Assembly (NCBI RefSeq): GCF_009601685.2 | Contig: NZ_CP045701.2 | Location: forward strand, 5,146,001 to 5,210,000 | Direction: 5' to 3' | DNA length: 64,000 bases | From: Pseudomonas brassicacearum | GTDB taxonomy: Bacteria > Pseudomonadota > Gammaproteobacteria > Pseudomonadales > Pseudomonadaceae | Shown here: positions 19,593 through 30,587 of the stretch, piece by piece | Position numbering within the stretch: position 1 is the stretch's first letter | How the letters are laid out: every line of letters starts with the position of its first letter | Notes under the pieces: generated by a model | Seen by the model: the letters and a program-made list of their open reading frames with translations, nothing else | Databases searched by the model: none | What the model was told of the DNA's origin: nothing | Translations under genes and position numbers: made by a program

Positions 19593-20090
19593 TTACTTAC
19601 GCAGTTCGACGCGACGGTTTTGAGCCCAGGACTGCTCGTCGTTGCCGGTAGCAACTGGACGCTCTTCGCCGTAGGAAACCAGTTCCAGCTGAGCTGGGGA
19701 AACACCTTGCAGTACCAGGTAGCGTTGAACGGCTTTCGCACGACGCTCGCCCAGAGCCATGTTGTACTCACGAGTACCACGTTCGTCGGTGTTGCCTTCC
19801 AGAACGACGCGAGCGCCGTTGGCTTTCAGGTCCTTGGCGTGAACGTCCAGAGCGCGCATGGCTTCTGGCTTCAGGTCCGAGCTGTCGTATTCGAAGTAGA
19901 AGGTGGTGATTGCGCGCAGAGCAGCTTCTTCGCTCAGGGAGCCATCAACTGCACCAGTGTTAGCGCCGTAACCAGCGTTTGGATCAACAGCACCTTCACC
20001 GGCATTGTCGCCGCCTTTGGACGAGCAACCTACAGCTACAGCCATGGCCAGAGCCAGCGCAGCAAATTTACCAAACTTCAGCATTTCCAT
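19593..20090 (-). CDS. pal: Peptidoglycan-associated lipoprotein (OprL)
   Basis: A 165-residue outer-membrane lipoprotein. The lipobox ends at Cys22 (AVAVGCSS). The OmpA-like peptidoglycan-binding domain covers about 60-165, with [12 protein letters not shown] and [20 protein letters not shown]. It works with TolB and the TolQRA motor. It follows tolB by 52 bp, while the earlier tol genes overlap, so it may have extra translation or promoter control. Confidence 0.97.
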   Translation of the reverse strand: MEMLKFGKFAALALAMAVAVGCSSKGGDNAGEGAVDPNAGYGANTGAVDGSLSEEAALRAITTFYFEYDSSDLKPEAMRALDVHAKDLKANGARVVLEGNTDERGTREYNMALGERRAKAVQRYLVLQGVSPAQLELVSYGEERPVATGNDEQSWAQNRRVELRK

Positions 20091-20142
20091 CGTGAAACTC
20101 CTAATGAACCCCAGTGTGTTAAGTAAAACGTGTAGCGCCGCG

Positions 20143-21444
20143 TCAGTTCAGGTAAGGGGACCAGGACGGTTCTCTGACTTCGCCTTGAGCGGTAGGAAGC
20201 GGGAGCCTCACGCGTCCGTTAATGGACACGAGCATCAAGACTCCCCGGCCCTGCTGGCGGGTGGCGTAGATTACCATGGTGCCGTTGGGCGCAACAGTGG
20301 GCGACTCATCCAGAGTGCTATCAGTGAGGATTTTTACGCTACCGCGCTGCAAATCCTGGGCCGCCACCTTGAAATTGGTAAAACCATCCTGGCGATGGAT
20401 CATCACCAGGGTCTTTTCGTCCGCCGACAGCTTAGGGTTGGCGTTGTAGTTACCGACGAATGTCACGCGTTCGGCACCGCCACCACCGGCACTGGTCTTG
20501 TAGATCTGTGGCTTGCCGCCACGGTCGGAGGTGAAGTAGATGGTCGAGCCATCCTTGCCCCAGAACGGTTCGGTGTTGATGCCCGGGCCGTTGGTGACGC
20601 GGGAGATCGAACGCGAAGCCAGGTTCATCACGTAGATGTCCGGGTTACCGTCCTTGGACAGCACGAACGCCAGGCGCGAACCGTCCGGCGACCAGGCTGG
20701 CGCGCCGTTCAGGCCTTCGAAGTTGGTGATCTGCTCACGACGACCGGTGTCGATGTGCTGCACGAAAATGCGCGGACGCTTCTGCTCGAACGAGACATAG
20801 GCAATGCGCTTGCCATCGGGAGCGAAGCGCGGCGACAGGATCGGCTCGCGCGATTGCAGCAAGGTCACCGCACGCGCGCCGTCATAGTCGGAGCGTTGCA
20901 GGGTGTAGCGGGTGTTGTTTTGGGAGAAGCGTTCGGCCGTCACGTAGAGCATGCGGGTAGAGAACGCGCCCTTGATGCCGGTGAGTTTTTCGAACGACTG
21001 GTCGGAGATGTAATGCGCCATGTCACGCAGTTGATCGACGCTGCCCGACACACTGCCGGTCAGCACTTGCTGCTCGGTGGCGACGTTGAACAGGGTGTAC
21101 TGCACCTGCAGGCGACCGCCGGCCGGCACGATGCTGCCGACCATGAGGTACTGGGCGCCCAAGGCTTTCCAGTCACGGTAGATGACTTCGCTGGCCTGGG
21201 TCGGCAGGCTGATCATGTTCTGTTTCGGAATCGGCGCGTAGTAACCCGAGTTGCGCAGGTCGTTGCCGATGATTTCCGCCATGTCGTCCGGCAGGACGCT
21301 GCCGCCCTGCCAGCCGAACGGTACGACGGCGATCGGCGTCGCCCGGTCGCTGCCGCTGGTGACCAGGATGTTCTTTTCCTCTGCTACCGCTATCCCTGCC
21401 AGGCAGCAGATAACGACCAGCATTGATCGAAGAAGGTTTCTCAC
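20143..21444 (-). CDS. tolB: Tol-Pal system beta-propeller protein TolB
   Basis: 433 residues with a signal peptide (about 1-21). An N-terminal domain (about 25-165) precedes a six-bladed beta-propeller (about 200-430) with repeated SPDG and DIYVMNL motifs. It cycles between Pal and TolA in the periplasm. Its start overlaps the tolA stop by 4 bp, indicating coupled translation. Confidence 0.97.
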   Translation of the reverse strand: MRNLLRSMLVVICCLAGIAVAEEKNILVTSGSDRATPIAVVPFGWQGGSVLPDDMAEIIGNDLRNSGYYAPIPKQNMISLPTQASEVIYRDWKALGAQYLMVGSIVPAGGRLQVQYTLFNVATEQQVLTGSVSGSVDQLRDMAHYISDQSFEKLTGIKGAFSTRMLYVTAERFSQNNTRYTLQRSDYDGARAVTLLQSREPILSPRFAPDGKRIAYVSFEQKRPRIFVQHIDTGRREQITNFEGLNGAPAWSPDGSRLAFVLSKDGNPDIYVMNLASRSISRVTNGPGINTEPFWGKDGSTIYFTSDRGGKPQIYKTSAGGGGAERVTFVGNYNANPKLSADEKTLVMIHRQDGFTNFKVAAQDLQRGSVKILTDSTLDESPTVAPNGTMVIYATRQQGRGVLMLVSINGRVRLPLPTAQGEVREPSWSPYLN

Positions 21445-22520
21445 AAGGCTAGATCCTCAGGTGTGAATGTCATCTTGAATGAACGATAGGGAGCAAAGTC
21501 GCTCGGTTTCATTCCTTGCATTTCCGTCAATCGCCCAATGTTCTTGACCGCTGCGACCGCCGAAGCGTCGAACGGGCCGTCACCACTGGACTTGGCGACG
21601 TTGACCGAGGTAACCGTACCGTCGGGCAACATGCCGATTTGCAATACTACCGTCATGCCTTTACGCGCCGAAGGTGGACGAGCCCAGCCTTCTGCCGCTC
21701 GGGCGCGAATCAAATCATCGTAGCTGCCGGCGACTTCGTCGCCCTGCTCATCGGCCAAGGCCTGCTGGCGCTCCGGCGTGTCGGAAAGCAGATCTGCCAA
21801 GGCCTGGGCCTTTTTGTCTTCGGCGGATTTACGCGCTGCGTCCTGGGCCTTTTTCTTGGCGGCGTCGGCGGCGGCTTTCTTCTTCGCGTCTTCGGCGACT
21901 TTCTTTTTCGCCTGTTCAGCTTCAGCTTTCTTCTTGGCGTCTTCGGCCGCTTTTTTCTTCGCGTCCTCGACGATCTTTTTCTTCGCTTCTTCAGCGGCCG
22001 CTTTCTTGGCTTCTTCTTGCGCGGCTTTCTTGGCTTCTTCTTCGGCTTTCTTCTTGGCTATATCAGCCAATTGTTTCTCTTCTGCCTTTTTGGCCTCGGC
22101 GGCTTTCTTCGCTTCGTCGGCTTTCCTGGCTTCGTCAACCTTTTTCGCCTCGTCAGCTTTCTTCGCCTCATCGGCCTTCTTGGCTTCCTCGGCCTTTTGA
22201 GCCGCTTCCTCTTTCTTTTGTTCCGCGGCCTTTATCGCTTCCTGCTCGACCTTCTTCTGCTCCATCTGCTCGACTTCGGTCTGGCGCGCAGCAGATTTCT
22301 TCGCCTCACCGGCGAGTTTCTGGTTGGTCTGGGTGGTCGCCTGGCTTTTCGACTTGAGCTGGTACAACGTCGCCTGCACGATCGGCTTGGCCGGCGGCAG
22401 CTCTGGAGTCATGGCAAAACTGACGAACAGCATGCCGAACACCAGCACATGCAGGCCGATTGCCAGGACGCTGGGCCAGAAGTAGCTTTCCGAGGCGGAC
22501 GGCTCTCGCTGTTGCTGCAT
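21441..22520 (-). CDS. tolA: Cell envelope integrity protein TolA
   Basis: 359 residues: one N-terminal membrane anchor (about 15-35), a long Ala/Lys/Glu helix (about 60-235, many [13 protein letters not shown] units), and the C-terminal domain (about 255-359, with the TonB-like sequence [13 protein letters not shown] replaced here by [13 protein letters not shown]). It spans the periplasm from TolQR to TolB-Pal. The repetitive helix is prone to length change. Confidence 0.96.
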   Translation of the reverse strand: MQQQREPSASESYFWPSVLAIGLHVLVFGMLFVSFAMTPELPPAKPIVQATLYQLKSKSQATTQTNQKLAGEAKKSAARQTEVEQMEQKKVEQEAIKAAEQKKEEAAQKAEEAKKADEAKKADEAKKVDEARKADEAKKAAEAKKAEEKQLADIAKKKAEEEAKKAAQEEAKKAAAEEAKKKIVEDAKKKAAEDAKKKAEAEQAKKKVAEDAKKKAAADAAKKKAQDAARKSAEDKKAQALADLLSDTPERQQALADEQGDEVAGSYDDLIRARAAEGWARPPSARKGMTVVLQIGMLPDGTVTSVNVAKSSGDGPFDASAVAAVKNIGRLTEMQGMKPSDFAPYRSFKMTFTPEDLAL

Positions 22521-22981
22521 CAGGGGGCCTCGGTGATCAAGCCAACATTACCGACCCCGGCTTTCTGCAGGCCGCCCATGGCGCCCATCACGGCACCGTA
22601 GTCGACGGTCTTGTCGCCGCGAATGAAGACCTGGGTGCGCTTGCCGGCATCGTTGCCGACACGAATGATCTTGGTCACCGCGTCGGTCATCTGCGGCAAG
22701 GTCATGGCCCGGTCCTGCTGCTTCTCGGTGTCGACTTCGCTGCCAAGGTTCCAGTAGTAGGTCTTGTCGGCCTTGATCGAAATGGTCAGTACCTGGGTGT
22801 TGTTGTCTTGCGGCAAGGCTTCGCTGGAAACCTTGGGCAGATCGACCTTCACGCCCTGATTGAGCATGGGTGCGGTCACCATGAAAATGACCAGCAGTAC
22901 CAGCATCACGTCGATGTAGGGCACCACGTTCATCTCGGCAACCGGCTTGCGCTTTTTTCGGGCTCGAGCGATTAAAGCCAT
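22520..22981 (-). CDS. tolR: Tol-Pal motor protein TolR
   Basis: A 153-residue ExbD/TolR protein with one membrane segment (about 21-41). The channel aspartate is in PYIDVMLVLLVIFMVTAPML. It forms the proton-driven motor with TolQ. It overlaps tolA by one base and follows tolQ by 14 bp. Confidence 0.97.
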   Translation of the reverse strand: MALIARARKKRKPVAEMNVVPYIDVMLVLLVIFMVTAPMLNQGVKVDLPKVSSEALPQDNNTQVLTISIKADKTYYWNLGSEVDTEKQQDRAMTLPQMTDAVTKIIRVGNDAGKRTQVFIRGDKTVDYGAVMGAMGGLQKAGVGNVGLITEAP

Positions 22982-22995
22982 TGGGAAATACCTGC

Positions 22996-23691
22996 TTATT
23001 CTTCGCTGGTGTGCACTTTACGGTGCAGGATCGCCTGGAATTCATCGGCGAAGGTGTAGTAACGGCCGGTCAGCATTTCGCTGCGGGCGGCGAAGCGGTT
23101 GTAGGCGATAACGGCCGGAATGGCCGCGAACAGGCCGATGGCGGTGGCGACCAGTGCCTCGGCGATGCCCGGGGCCACGGTGGCCAGGGTCGCTTGCTGG
23201 GCAGAAGCCAGGCCACGGAAGGAGTTCATGATCCCCCACACTGTACCAAACAGACCAATGTACGGGCTGACCGAACCGACGGTGGCCAGGAACGACAGGC
23301 CCTGTTCGAGTTTTTCTTCCTCGCGGGAGATGGCGACGCGCATGGCACGGGCCACACCTTCCATCACCGCTTCCGGGTCAACGCCCGGCTGCTGGCGCAG
23401 GCGGGAAAACTCCTTGAAGCCGGCACGGAAGATCTGCTCCACGCCCGAATCCGGGTCCGGATTACTGCCAGCCTGGCGGTAGAGTTTGGACAGGTCGATG
23501 CCGGACCAGAAGCGCTCTTCGAAGCTCTCCAGGGCTCGACGACCGGCGCGCAGCATGTTGCTGCGCTGAAAAATCATGATCCATGAGGTCACCGATGCGG
23601 CTACCAGGATCAGCATTACCAGTTGCACCACGACGCTGGCATTGCTGACCAGGCTCCACATGGAGGTATGGTCGACGACGTTAGCTTCCAC
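22996..23691 (-). CDS. tolQ: Tol-Pal motor protein TolQ
   Basis: A 231-residue MotA/TolQ/ExbB proton-channel protein with three membrane segments (about 18-40, 132-155, 170-195) and the pattern [13 protein letters not shown]. It starts at a GTG ([14 protein letters not shown]). Its start overlaps the end of ybgC by 11 bp. Confidence 0.97.
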   Translation of the reverse strand: MEANVVDHTSMWSLVSNASVVVQLVMLILVAASVTSWIMIFQRSNMLRAGRRALESFEERFWSGIDLSKLYRQAGSNPDPDSGVEQIFRAGFKEFSRLRQQPGVDPEAVMEGVARAMRVAISREEEKLEQGLSFLATVGSVSPYIGLFGTVWGIMNSFRGLASAQQATLATVAPGIAEALVATAIGLFAAIPAVIAYNRFAARSEMLTGRYYTFADEFQAILHRKVHTSEE

Positions 23692-24148
23692 GCTTTATCT
23701 CCTGCTCTGAGTGTGTACCGGCGCCGCTCACGCCGGCAAAGGCCGCGCGTAGAGCTTCGGGAATGGCCCGGGGTTTCAAACTATGGGTGCGCACACAGGC
23801 CACCAAAAACTGCCCTTCACAGAGCAGCACGTTATCCGTAGCCCGCCTGACCTGCTGCTTGAAGCGCAGGCTGACACGGTTCAATTCGATGACATCGGCA
23901 CTTACCACCAACTCGTCGTCCAGTCGCGCCGGCGCGTGGTAGCGCGCTTCGCTGGAATGCACGACGAATAACAGGTCCTCCCCTGCCAGCGCGGATTGGG
24001 CGAAACCCAGTTCCCGCAGCCGTTCGGTTCGAGCCCGTTCCATAAACTTGAGGTAATTGACGTAGTAGACGATGCCGCCAGCATCGGTGTCCTCGTAATA
24101 AACGCGACAGCGATGTGCGAACGACTCCAGCCCGTTTTGCGCGCGCAT
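23681..24148 (-). CDS. ybgC: Tol-Pal-associated acyl-CoA thioesterase YbgC
   Basis: A 155-residue hot-dog thioesterase. The catalytic Asp lies in [17 protein letters not shown]. First gene of the tol-pal cluster, probably cotranscribed with tolQ. The family acts on acyl-CoA or acyl-ACP near phospholipid synthesis enzymes; the native substrate is not shown here. Confidence 0.94.
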   Translation of the reverse strand: MRAQNGLESFAHRCRVYYEDTDAGGIVYYVNYLKFMERARTERLRELGFAQSALAGEDLLFVVHSSEARYHAPARLDDELVVSADVIELNRVSLRFKQQVRRATDNVLLCEGQFLVACVRTHSLKPRAIPEALRAAFAGVSGAGTHSEQEIKRGS

Positions 24149-24274
24149 ACTCTAGTGCTTACTCCTCAGGTTGCCAATCGGCCTGGCAACTGTTTTTTCA
24201 TTCTCGAACGCATTGACGTTCCAGGCGTCGTCTGGGACAGCACGAACCGGAAAAAAGTCGGCGAACAGAGCTCG

Positions 24275-25336
24275 TTAATCGTCCACGGCATCGAGGAATT
24301 CGTCTACCACCGGCATCTCACCCATTCGTGTCGGGATGTTTAAGCCAAAATGCAGATAAGCGTGGCGGGTCACCACGCGCCCGCGAGGGGTACGCATGAT
24401 GTAGCCCTGCTGGATCAGGTATGGCTCCAGCACATCTTCAATGGTGTGGCGCTCTTCGCTGATGGCCGCGGCGAGGCTGTCCACGCCCACCGGGCCACCG
24501 TCGAACTTCTCGATCATGGTCAGCAGCAGGCGCCGGTCCTGGTGGTCGAAACCACGCTCGTCAATGTCCAGCAGGTTCAACGCCAGGTCGGCAATCGGCT
24601 TGGTGATGTGACCCTTGGCCCGGACTTCGGCAAAGTCCCGGACCCGGCGCAGCAGTCGGTTGGCGATCCGCGGCGTACCCCGGGCACGACGGGCGATCTC
24701 ATAGGCACCGTCCGGGTCCAGCGGCAACCCGAGGATGCCCGCCGAACGGCTGACAATCGTCGCCAGGTCGGCGTTGTTGTAGAACTCCAGGCGCTGGACG
24801 ATACCGAAACGATCCCGCAGCGGGTTGGTCAGCATCCCGGCACGGGTGGTGGCGCCCACCAGGGTGAAGGGCGGCAGGTCGAGCTTGATGGAGCGTGCGG
24901 CCGGCCCTTCACCGATCATGATGTCGAGCTGGAAATCTTCCATGGCCGGGTACAGCACTTCCTCGACGATCGGCGACAGCCGATGGATTTCGTCGATGAA
25001 GAGCACGTCATGGGGCTCAAGGTTGGTCAGCAGCGCCGCCAGGTCACCCGGTCGTTCGAGGACCGGCCCCGACGTGCTCTTGATCGAGACGCCCATTTCC
25101 TGGGCAATGATGTTGGCCAGGGTGGTCTTGCCCAGGCCCGGCGGGCCGAAGATCAAGGTGTGGTCCAGCGACTCGCTGCGCCCACGGGCGGCCTGGATGA
25201 ACAACTCCATCTGCTCGCGCACCGTCGGTTGACCGATGTAGTCGGCCAGGCTGACAGGACGAATCGCGCGGTCCTGGATTTCCTCGCGGTCACGGGGCGC
25301 GCCCGTGGCGGCGATCAGGCGGTCAGCTTCAATCAC
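24275..25336 (-). CDS. ruvB: Holliday junction branch migration helicase RuvB
   Basis: A 353-residue AAA+ motor. Walker A is GPPGLGKTT, Walker B is LFIDEIHRL, and the C-terminal winged-helix carries [14 protein letters not shown]. With RuvA it drives branch migration during recombination repair. It follows ruvA directly with no gap. Confidence 0.98.
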   Translation of the reverse strand: MIEADRLIAATGAPRDREEIQDRAIRPVSLADYIGQPTVREQMELFIQAARGRSESLDHTLIFGPPGLGKTTLANIIAQEMGVSIKSTSGPVLERPGDLAALLTNLEPHDVLFIDEIHRLSPIVEEVLYPAMEDFQLDIMIGEGPAARSIKLDLPPFTLVGATTRAGMLTNPLRDRFGIVQRLEFYNNADLATIVSRSAGILGLPLDPDGAYEIARRARGTPRIANRLLRRVRDFAEVRAKGHITKPIADLALNLLDIDERGFDHQDRRLLLTMIEKFDGGPVGVDSLAAAISEERHTIEDVLEPYLIQQGYIMRTPRGRVVTRHAYLHFGLNIPTRMGEMPVVDEFLDAVDD

Positions 25337-25945
25337 TTAAATCATTCCCTTCAGGGCGCGACGAATCATATCTTCGGTACTCAAGCCTTTTTCCTTGATC
25401 GCAGAAATCGCCTTGCTGGCTTCCTGCGGCTTGTAGCCCAGGGAGATCAGGGCGGTGACTGCATCGTTTTCGGCGCTGACCGCAGGCGCAGGCGCATCCG
25501 GCTGGTTCGGCACCAGGGCGAACATCGCCGGCACCGCTTCCCAGGCCTTGAAGCGATCCTTGAGTTCGACCAGCAGGCGCTCGGCGGTTTTCTTGCCCAC
25601 ACCTGGCACCTTGGTCAGGGCCGAGGTGTCCTGGGACTGCACGCAACGCACCAGTTCGTCGACCTCCAGGCTAGACATCAAGGCCAGGGCCAGTTTCGGG
25701 CCGACGCCATTGAGACGGATCAGCTCGCGGAAGAAGTCCCGCTCGCGCTTACCGACGAAGCCATAGAGTAACTGCGCATCCTCGCGCACGACCAAATGGG
25801 TGTGAAGGGTCAGCGGCTCGCCGACCGACGGCAAGCGATACAGCGTGGTCATGGGCACTTCCAGCTCATAGCCCAGGCCGTTTACATCCAGAATCAGGTG
25901 CGGCGGCTGTTTTTCAGCCAGGGTGCCGCGCAAGCGTCCAATCAC
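25337..25945 (-). CDS. ruvA: Holliday junction DNA helicase subunit RuvA
   Basis: A 202-residue protein with an N-terminal OB fold ([12 protein letters not shown]), helix-hairpin-helix motifs ([30 protein letters not shown]) and a C-terminal RuvB-contact domain (about 155-202). Stop and ruvB start are adjacent. Confidence 0.98.
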   Translation of the reverse strand: MIGRLRGTLAEKQPPHLILDVNGLGYELEVPMTTLYRLPSVGEPLTLHTHLVVREDAQLLYGFVGKRERDFFRELIRLNGVGPKLALALMSSLEVDELVRCVQSQDTSALTKVPGVGKKTAERLLVELKDRFKAWEAVPAMFALVPNQPDAPAPAVSAENDAVTALISLGYKPQEASKAISAIKEKGLSTEDMIRRALKGMI

Positions 25946-26059
25946 GTTTCAGATCCTTGGGTGTTGGCCAGCCTGCTGGCTGGCGAGTAACAGCCCGGGC
26001 ATAGGGCCGACGACACAGGCGCAAGATGCTCGGGCTCACGAAAGATTGCGCTGATGCTA

Positions 26060-26584
26060 TCAGAGACGCAGGCGCCCGCCACGACTGCGTGCGGTTCCCA
26101 GGCCGTGAGGCAACAGGCTGGAACGGGTATGGGCATGGCAAATGGCGATGGCCAGGGCATCGGAAGCATCGATCTGCGGCTTGCTGACCAGTTTCAACAG
26201 GTGCATTACCATCATTTGCACCTGCTCCTTGTTCGCCGCCCCGGTTCCGACGACCGCCTGCTTGACCTGGGTCGCGCTGTACTCGGCGATCTCCAGGTTT
26301 TCCTCGGCGCCAGCCACAATGGCTGCGCCCCGGGCCTGCCCCAGCTTCAAGGCCGAGTCGGCGTTGCGCGCCATGAAGACCTTTTCGATGCCCATGGTGA
26401 CCGGCCCATAGGTCTGGATGACCTCGCGCACGCCGCGATAAACGATCTGCAAGCGTTCATGCAGCTCACCCGCCCCGGTGCGGATACAACCAGATGCGAC
26501 GTACACGCAGCCGCGCCCGGTATCGCGAACCACACCGTAGCCGGTGATGCGCGAACCAGGGTCGATACCAAGGATTAAAGTCAT
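26060..26584 (-). CDS. ruvC: Holliday junction resolvase RuvC
   Basis: A 174-residue RNase H-fold endonuclease. The first catalytic Asp is in [15 protein letters not shown]. The family motif [19 protein letters not shown] follows, with the C-terminal acidic pair in [12 protein letters not shown]. It is 114 bp upstream of ruvA and in the same orientation. Confidence 0.98.
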   Translation of the reverse strand: MTLILGIDPGSRITGYGVVRDTGRGCVYVASGCIRTGAGELHERLQIVYRGVREVIQTYGPVTMGIEKVFMARNADSALKLGQARGAAIVAGAEENLEIAEYSATQVKQAVVGTGAANKEQVQMMVMHLLKLVSKPQIDASDALAIAICHAHTRSSLLPHGLGTARSRGGRLRL

Positions 26585-26650
26585 AGCGCCTGCGAAAAGG
26601 TAATGCGGGTTACAAGAGGATACAGCTCATCAAAGGCTTGCAGTGAATCC

Positions 26651-26850
26651 GTGGCGAGAGAGCCAGCTCCCGCCGGGCTACGCAGGAGCTGTGTAGGAGC
26701 TGTCGAGTGCAACGAGGCTGCGATCTTTCCCCAGACACTTGAATCTCAAGCGAAAGACCAAGACCAAGATCAAGATCAAGACCAAGATCAAAAGATCGCA
26801 GGCTTCGCCAGCTCCTACAGGTTCCAGCGGGAGCAAGCTCCCTCGCCACA
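26651..26850. repeat. Composite nested hairpin repeat, copy C
   Basis: The longest copy. Outer inverted pair GTGGCGAGAG / CTCCCTCGCCAC; inner element about 26692-26819. The loop has nine or so imperfect GA(T/C)CAA units in tandem, more than any other copy. It occupies almost all of the 306-bp gap between ruvC and yebC. Confidence 0.85.
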
Positions 26851-26890
26851 ATGGTTCCACACAAACTTAAGTGAGCAGCATTACGCTCCG

Positions 26891-27637
26891 TCAGCCGAGC
26901 TGTTCAGCCACCGACTCCGGAATGTCAGCGTTAGAGTAGACGTTCTGCACATCGTCCAGGTCTTCCAGCATGTCGATCAGCTTGAGCACCTTCTCGGCGC
27001 CTTCCAAGTCCAGTTCGGCACTGGTGGTCGGCTGCATGACGATTTCCGCGTCGGCGGGCTTGAAACCGGCCGCCTCCAGGGCGTTGCGCACGGCATAGAA
27101 GCTGGCGAACGATGTGAACACATCGAACGAACCGTCTTCATGGCTGACCACGTCATCGGCATCGGCCTCCAGGGCCGCCTCCGTCAGGGCATCTTCATCG
27201 AGGCCCGGCGCGAAGCTGATTTGCCCCTTGCGCTCGAACAGATAGGCCACCGAGCCGTCGGTGCCCAGGTTGCCACCGCATTTGCTGAACGCGTGACGCA
27301 CGGCGGCGGCTGTACGGTTGCGGTTGTCGGTCATGCATTCGACCATCACCGCCACGCCGCCCGGGCCATAACCTTCGTAGGTCAGTTCTTCAACGTTGTC
27401 AGCTTCGGTCGCACCCGCGCCACGGGCGATGGCCCGGTCGATGATGTCGCGGCTCATATTGGCACCCAGCGCCTTGTCCAGGGCCAGGCGCAAGCGCGGG
27501 TTGGAACCCGGGTCGCCGCCACCCTGGCGGGCCGCGACCGTCAGCTCACGGATCCACTTGGTGAAGATCTTGCCTCTCTTGGCATCCTGACGTTCTTTGC
27601 GGTGCTTGATGTTCGCCCACTTGGAATGACCTGCCAT
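26891..27637 (-). CDS. yebC: YebC/PmpR family protein
   Basis: A 248-residue protein of the YebC/TACO1 family, starting [23 protein letters not shown]. Members are described both as DNA-binding regulators (PmpR in P. aeruginosa) and as translation factors that relieve ribosome stalling. The frame is open further upstream, but ATG 27637 is the family start. Located between aspS and ruvC as in other pseudomonads. Confidence 0.95.
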   Translation of the reverse strand: MAGHSKWANIKHRKERQDAKRGKIFTKWIRELTVAARQGGGDPGSNPRLRLALDKALGANMSRDIIDRAIARGAGATEADNVEELTYEGYGPGGVAVMVECMTDNRNRTAAAVRHAFSKCGGNLGTDGSVAYLFERKGQISFAPGLDEDALTEAALEADADDVVSHEDGSFDVFTSFASFYAVRNALEAAGFKPADAEIVMQPTTSAELDLEGAEKVLKLIDMLEDLDDVQNVYSNADIPESVAEQLG

Positions 27638-27719
27638 AACTCGCTCCGGTTTTTCTTTGAAACTATTGCCCGCCCTGCGCTTGCGCAACCGCCGGCAACC
27701 AGAAATATCGACCCCAATG

Positions 27720-27743
27720 AAAAGGCGCATCCGAAGATGCGCC
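27720..27743 (-). terminator. Terminator after aspS
   Basis: Stem GGCGCATC with GATGCGCC and a 4-nt loop, followed on the minus strand by TTTT, 16 bp past the aspS stop codon. Confidence 0.8.
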
Positions 27744-27759
27744 CTCTCAGGTGCCAGCC

Positions 27760-29535
27760 TTACTCAGCCTTTGGCTGTTCACGCAGACGGATGTGCAACT
27801 CGCGCAGCGCCTTGGCATCCACCACACCCGGCGCCTGGGTCATGACATCGGCCGCGCTCTGGGTTTTCGGGAATGCGATCACTTCACGGATCGACTGGGC
27901 GCCCGTCATCAGCATCACCAGGCGGTCCAGGCCGAAGGCCAGGCCACCGTGGGGCGGCGCGCCGTATTTCAGGGCGTCGAGCAGGAAGCCGAACTTCTCT
28001 TCCTGCTCGGCTTCGTCGATGCCCAGCAGACGGAACACCGCCTGTTGCATTTCCTTGCGATGGATACGGATCGAACCTCCACCCAGCTCGGTGCCGTTCA
28101 GGACCATGTCGTAAGCGCGCGACAGAGCGGTGGCCGGGTTGGCCTCCAACTCTTGCGGCGAGCACTTCGGCGCGGTGAACGGGTGATGCAGTGCAGAGAA
28201 GCTGCCGTCGTCGTTTTCTTCGAACATCGGGAAGTCAACGACCCACATTGGCGCCCACTCGCAAGTCAGCAGCTTCAGGTCGTGACCCAGCTTGATACGC
28301 AGCGCGCCCAGGGCTTCGCTGACAATCTTGGCCTTGTCGGCGCCGAAGAACACGATGTCGCCGTCAACTGCGCCCACGCGATCGAGGATCACATTGAGGT
28401 TGGCTTCCGGGATGTTCTTCACGATTGGCGATTGCAGGCCATCAACACCGGCGGCGCGTTCGTTGACCTTGATGTAGGCCAGGCCCTTGGCCCCGTAGAT
28501 GCCGACGAACTTGGTGTAGTCGTCGATCTGCTTGCGCGGCATGCTGGCACCGCCAGGAACGCGCAGGGCCGCGATACGGCATTTCGGGTCGTTGGCCGGG
28601 CCGCTGAACACCTTGAACTCGACGTCCTTGAGCTGATCGGCCACGTCCACCAGTTCCAGCGGGTTACGCAGGTCCGGCTTGTCGGAACCGTAGCGGCGCA
28701 TGGCCTCCTCGAAGGTCATGTGCGGGAACTCGCCGAATTCCAGACCCAGCACTTCCTTGAACAGGTTGCGGATCATGCCTTCGGTCAGGCCCATGATGTC
28801 TTTTTCGTCGAGGAAGCTGGTCTCGATGTCGATCTGAGTGAACTCAGGCTGACGGTCGGCACGCAGGTCTTCGTCGCGGAAGCACTTGGCGATCTGATAG
28901 TAGCGATCGAACCCGGCCACCATCAGCAACTGCTTGAACAGCTGTGGCGATTGCGGCAAGGCGAAGAAGCTGCCGGGGTGGGTACGGCTCGGCACCAGGT
29001 AGTCGCGGGCGCCTTCCGGCGTGGCGCGGGTCAGGATCGGCGTCTCGACGTCGAGGAAGCCGTTCTCGTCCAGGTAACGACGGATGCTGGTGGTCATGCG
29101 CGAACGCAGGCGCAGCTTCTCGGCCATTTCCGGGCGACGCAGGTCGATGAAGCGATAGCGCAGGCGGGTTTCTTCGCCCACGTCGGAGTATTCGTTGAGA
29201 GGGAACGGCGGGGTTTCCGACTCGTTGAGCACTTCCAGCTCATAGCCCAGCACTTCGATCATGCCGGACGCCATGTTGGCGTTGCCGGCACCGGCCGGAC
29301 GCAGGCGCACCTTACCGGTGATCTTGACCACGTATTCGCTGCGCACGCGGTCGGCGGTGGCGAAGGTGTCAGCGCGGTCCGGATCGAATACCACCTGGGC
29401 CAGGCCTTCACGATCACGGATATCGAGGAAAATCACCCCGCCATGGTCACGGCGACGATGGACCCATCCGCAAAGAGTAACTTCCTGACCTTCCAGGCTT
29501 TCGTTCAGTTGGCCGCAATAATGGCTGCGCATCAT
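27760..29535 (-). CDS. aspS: Aspartyl-tRNA synthetase
   Basis: A 591-residue class II synthetase: an N-terminal OB anticodon-binding domain ([13 protein letters not shown]...[11 protein letters not shown]), the catalytic core with motif 2 [18 protein letters not shown], the bacterial GAD insert, and motif 3 [11 protein letters not shown]. Pseudomonads are known to use a non-discriminating AspRS with GatCAB. ATG 29535 or the adjacent ATG 29532 can be the start; the open frame upstream is not conserved. Confidence 0.97.
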   Translation of the reverse strand: MMRSHYCGQLNESLEGQEVTLCGWVHRRRDHGGVIFLDIRDREGLAQVVFDPDRADTFATADRVRSEYVVKITGKVRLRPAGAGNANMASGMIEVLGYELEVLNESETPPFPLNEYSDVGEETRLRYRFIDLRRPEMAEKLRLRSRMTTSIRRYLDENGFLDVETPILTRATPEGARDYLVPSRTHPGSFFALPQSPQLFKQLLMVAGFDRYYQIAKCFRDEDLRADRQPEFTQIDIETSFLDEKDIMGLTEGMIRNLFKEVLGLEFGEFPHMTFEEAMRRYGSDKPDLRNPLELVDVADQLKDVEFKVFSGPANDPKCRIAALRVPGGASMPRKQIDDYTKFVGIYGAKGLAYIKVNERAAGVDGLQSPIVKNIPEANLNVILDRVGAVDGDIVFFGADKAKIVSEALGALRIKLGHDLKLLTCEWAPMWVVDFPMFEENDDGSFSALHHPFTAPKCSPQELEANPATALSRAYDMVLNGTELGGGSIRIHRKEMQQAVFRLLGIDEAEQEEKFGFLLDALKYGAPPHGGLAFGLDRLVMLMTGAQSIREVIAFPKTQSAADVMTQAPGVVDAKALRELHIRLREQPKAE

Positions 29536-29610
29536 GGTAGTGGTTTCACTTCTCGTAATTCGAAATTCGGTTGGAGGACCTGCCCGTGCAAGCACTCGCG
29601 CGTGTTCAAC

Positions 29611-29832
29611 TCAATCAGCTTTGTCGCCACCGGCCAAATTCTTCTTGGCGCCGGTCTTGAAGTCGGTTTCATACCAGCCTGTGCCGCCGAGGCGGAAACC
29701 TGGCATGGACAGCATCTTTTTCAGTTCTGGCGCCTGGCAGGCAGGGCAGTCGACCAGCGGTGCCGCGCTGATCTTTTGAATGGCTTCCATCTGATGACCA
29801 CAGGAAGCACATTGATAATCGTACATCGGCAT
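29611..29832 (-). CDS. FmdB-family zinc-ribbon protein
   Basis: 73 residues starting MPMYDYQCASCGHQ. Two CxxC pairs (C8/C11 and C29/C32) form a zinc ribbon. FmdB family proteins are small putative regulators of unknown function. ATG 29832 is the family start; the longer open frame upstream runs into repeat DNA. It lies 75 bp upstream of aspS and is probably cotranscribed. Confidence 0.92.
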   Translation of the reverse strand: MPMYDYQCASCGHQMEAIQKISAAPLVDCPACQAPELKKMLSMPGFRLGGTGWYETDFKTGAKKNLAGGDKAD

Positions 29833-29935
29833 GGGGGTTGTCTCGGCGATCAGGTTACTCGCGCAAAGGCTGGGCTTTGCGGCAAAGAGCGGGATTATAT
29901 CCATTAAATGCGGCCTGTGCAGCCGTAAGACCGCG

Positions 29936-30041
29936 TGTAGGAGCTGACGAGTGCAACGAGGCTGCGATCTTGCCCCAGACACTTGAGTCGCAAGCGAAAT
30001 CAAGATCAAGATCAAAAGATCGCAGCCTTGGGCAGCGCCTA
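29936..30041. repeat. Hairpin repeat, copy D (inner element only)
   Basis: Starts TGTAGGAGCTGACGAGTGCA and ends GGGCAGCGCCTAC. It lacks the outer REP-like pair. The loop holds AAGATC tandem units. Its right end overlaps the stop codon of the following minus-strand gene. Confidence 0.8.
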
Positions 30042-30380
30042 CGCCGCACCATGATCCATTTCCGCCTCCTTCAAACTGTGCACCACGCAAACCACACGCA
30101 CCAGCGCGCTAAAATTGCGCACCCCGCCATGGCGCAGGTGCACTTCCCTGTCGACATGGGACAGCAACGTACTGATGGAGCAGCTGTTGAGCTGGGCCAT
30201 GTCGCCGAGGATATCCCAATAGACCTGTTCCAGCCGCAGACAGGTGGCGAACCCGTTCAGACGAATGGACCGGGCCAGGGGACGCACCAACTGCATATCG
30301 AACCCCCTGACGAACGGATCGACGCTGATGGGCTGGAAACGCCCATGCCCCCCCTCCCCCGGTTCTTTTCCTTGAATCAT
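30039..30380 (-). CDS. Ribbon-helix-helix domain protein
   Basis: 113 residues with an RHH_4-type domain (about 33-100). RSIRLNGFATCLRLEQVYWD is the beta-strand/first-helix region typical of this family, followed by ILGDMAQLNSCSISTLLSHV. A DNA-binding role is likely but the target is unknown. The TAG stop falls inside the end of repeat copy D, so the native C-terminus may have been changed by the repeat. Confidence 0.8.
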   Translation of the reverse strand: MIQGKEPGEGGHGRFQPISVDPFVRGFDMQLVRPLARSIRLNGFATCLRLEQVYWDILGDMAQLNSCSISTLLSHVDREVHLRHGGVRNFSALVRVVCVVHSLKEAEMDHGAA

Positions 30381-30587
30381 ACCGTTGACACTCCTTTGCC
30401 ATACGAGCCTCTCAGCTGGAACAATCCATCTGTGGCTCTATGGAAGCTCAACGGCATCGCCAGTTCCAGACGATTTTATGACCATGGACGTAGGACAAGC
30501 CAACAGCAGGCAGGCGACGAATTACGCCGTCCTACACGCCGCTCGCTGGGAATACTGCCCACTCCACGTCAGCACCTGCCTAAGGGG

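Noticed and set aside
21674..22357. Plus-strand frames rich in Phe/Leu or Ser/Arg across tolA
   Set aside because: These are mirror images of the repetitive Ala/Lys/Glu helix of TolA, not genes.
26756..26805. Tandem GATCAA units resembling a CRISPR array
   Set aside because: Units are 6 bp, imperfect and without spacers; it is a microsatellite within a hairpin repeat.
27751..29907. 718-codon plus-strand frame opposite aspS
   Set aside because: Shadow of aspS; it continues through the aspS terminator and into the next gene without any ribosome site.
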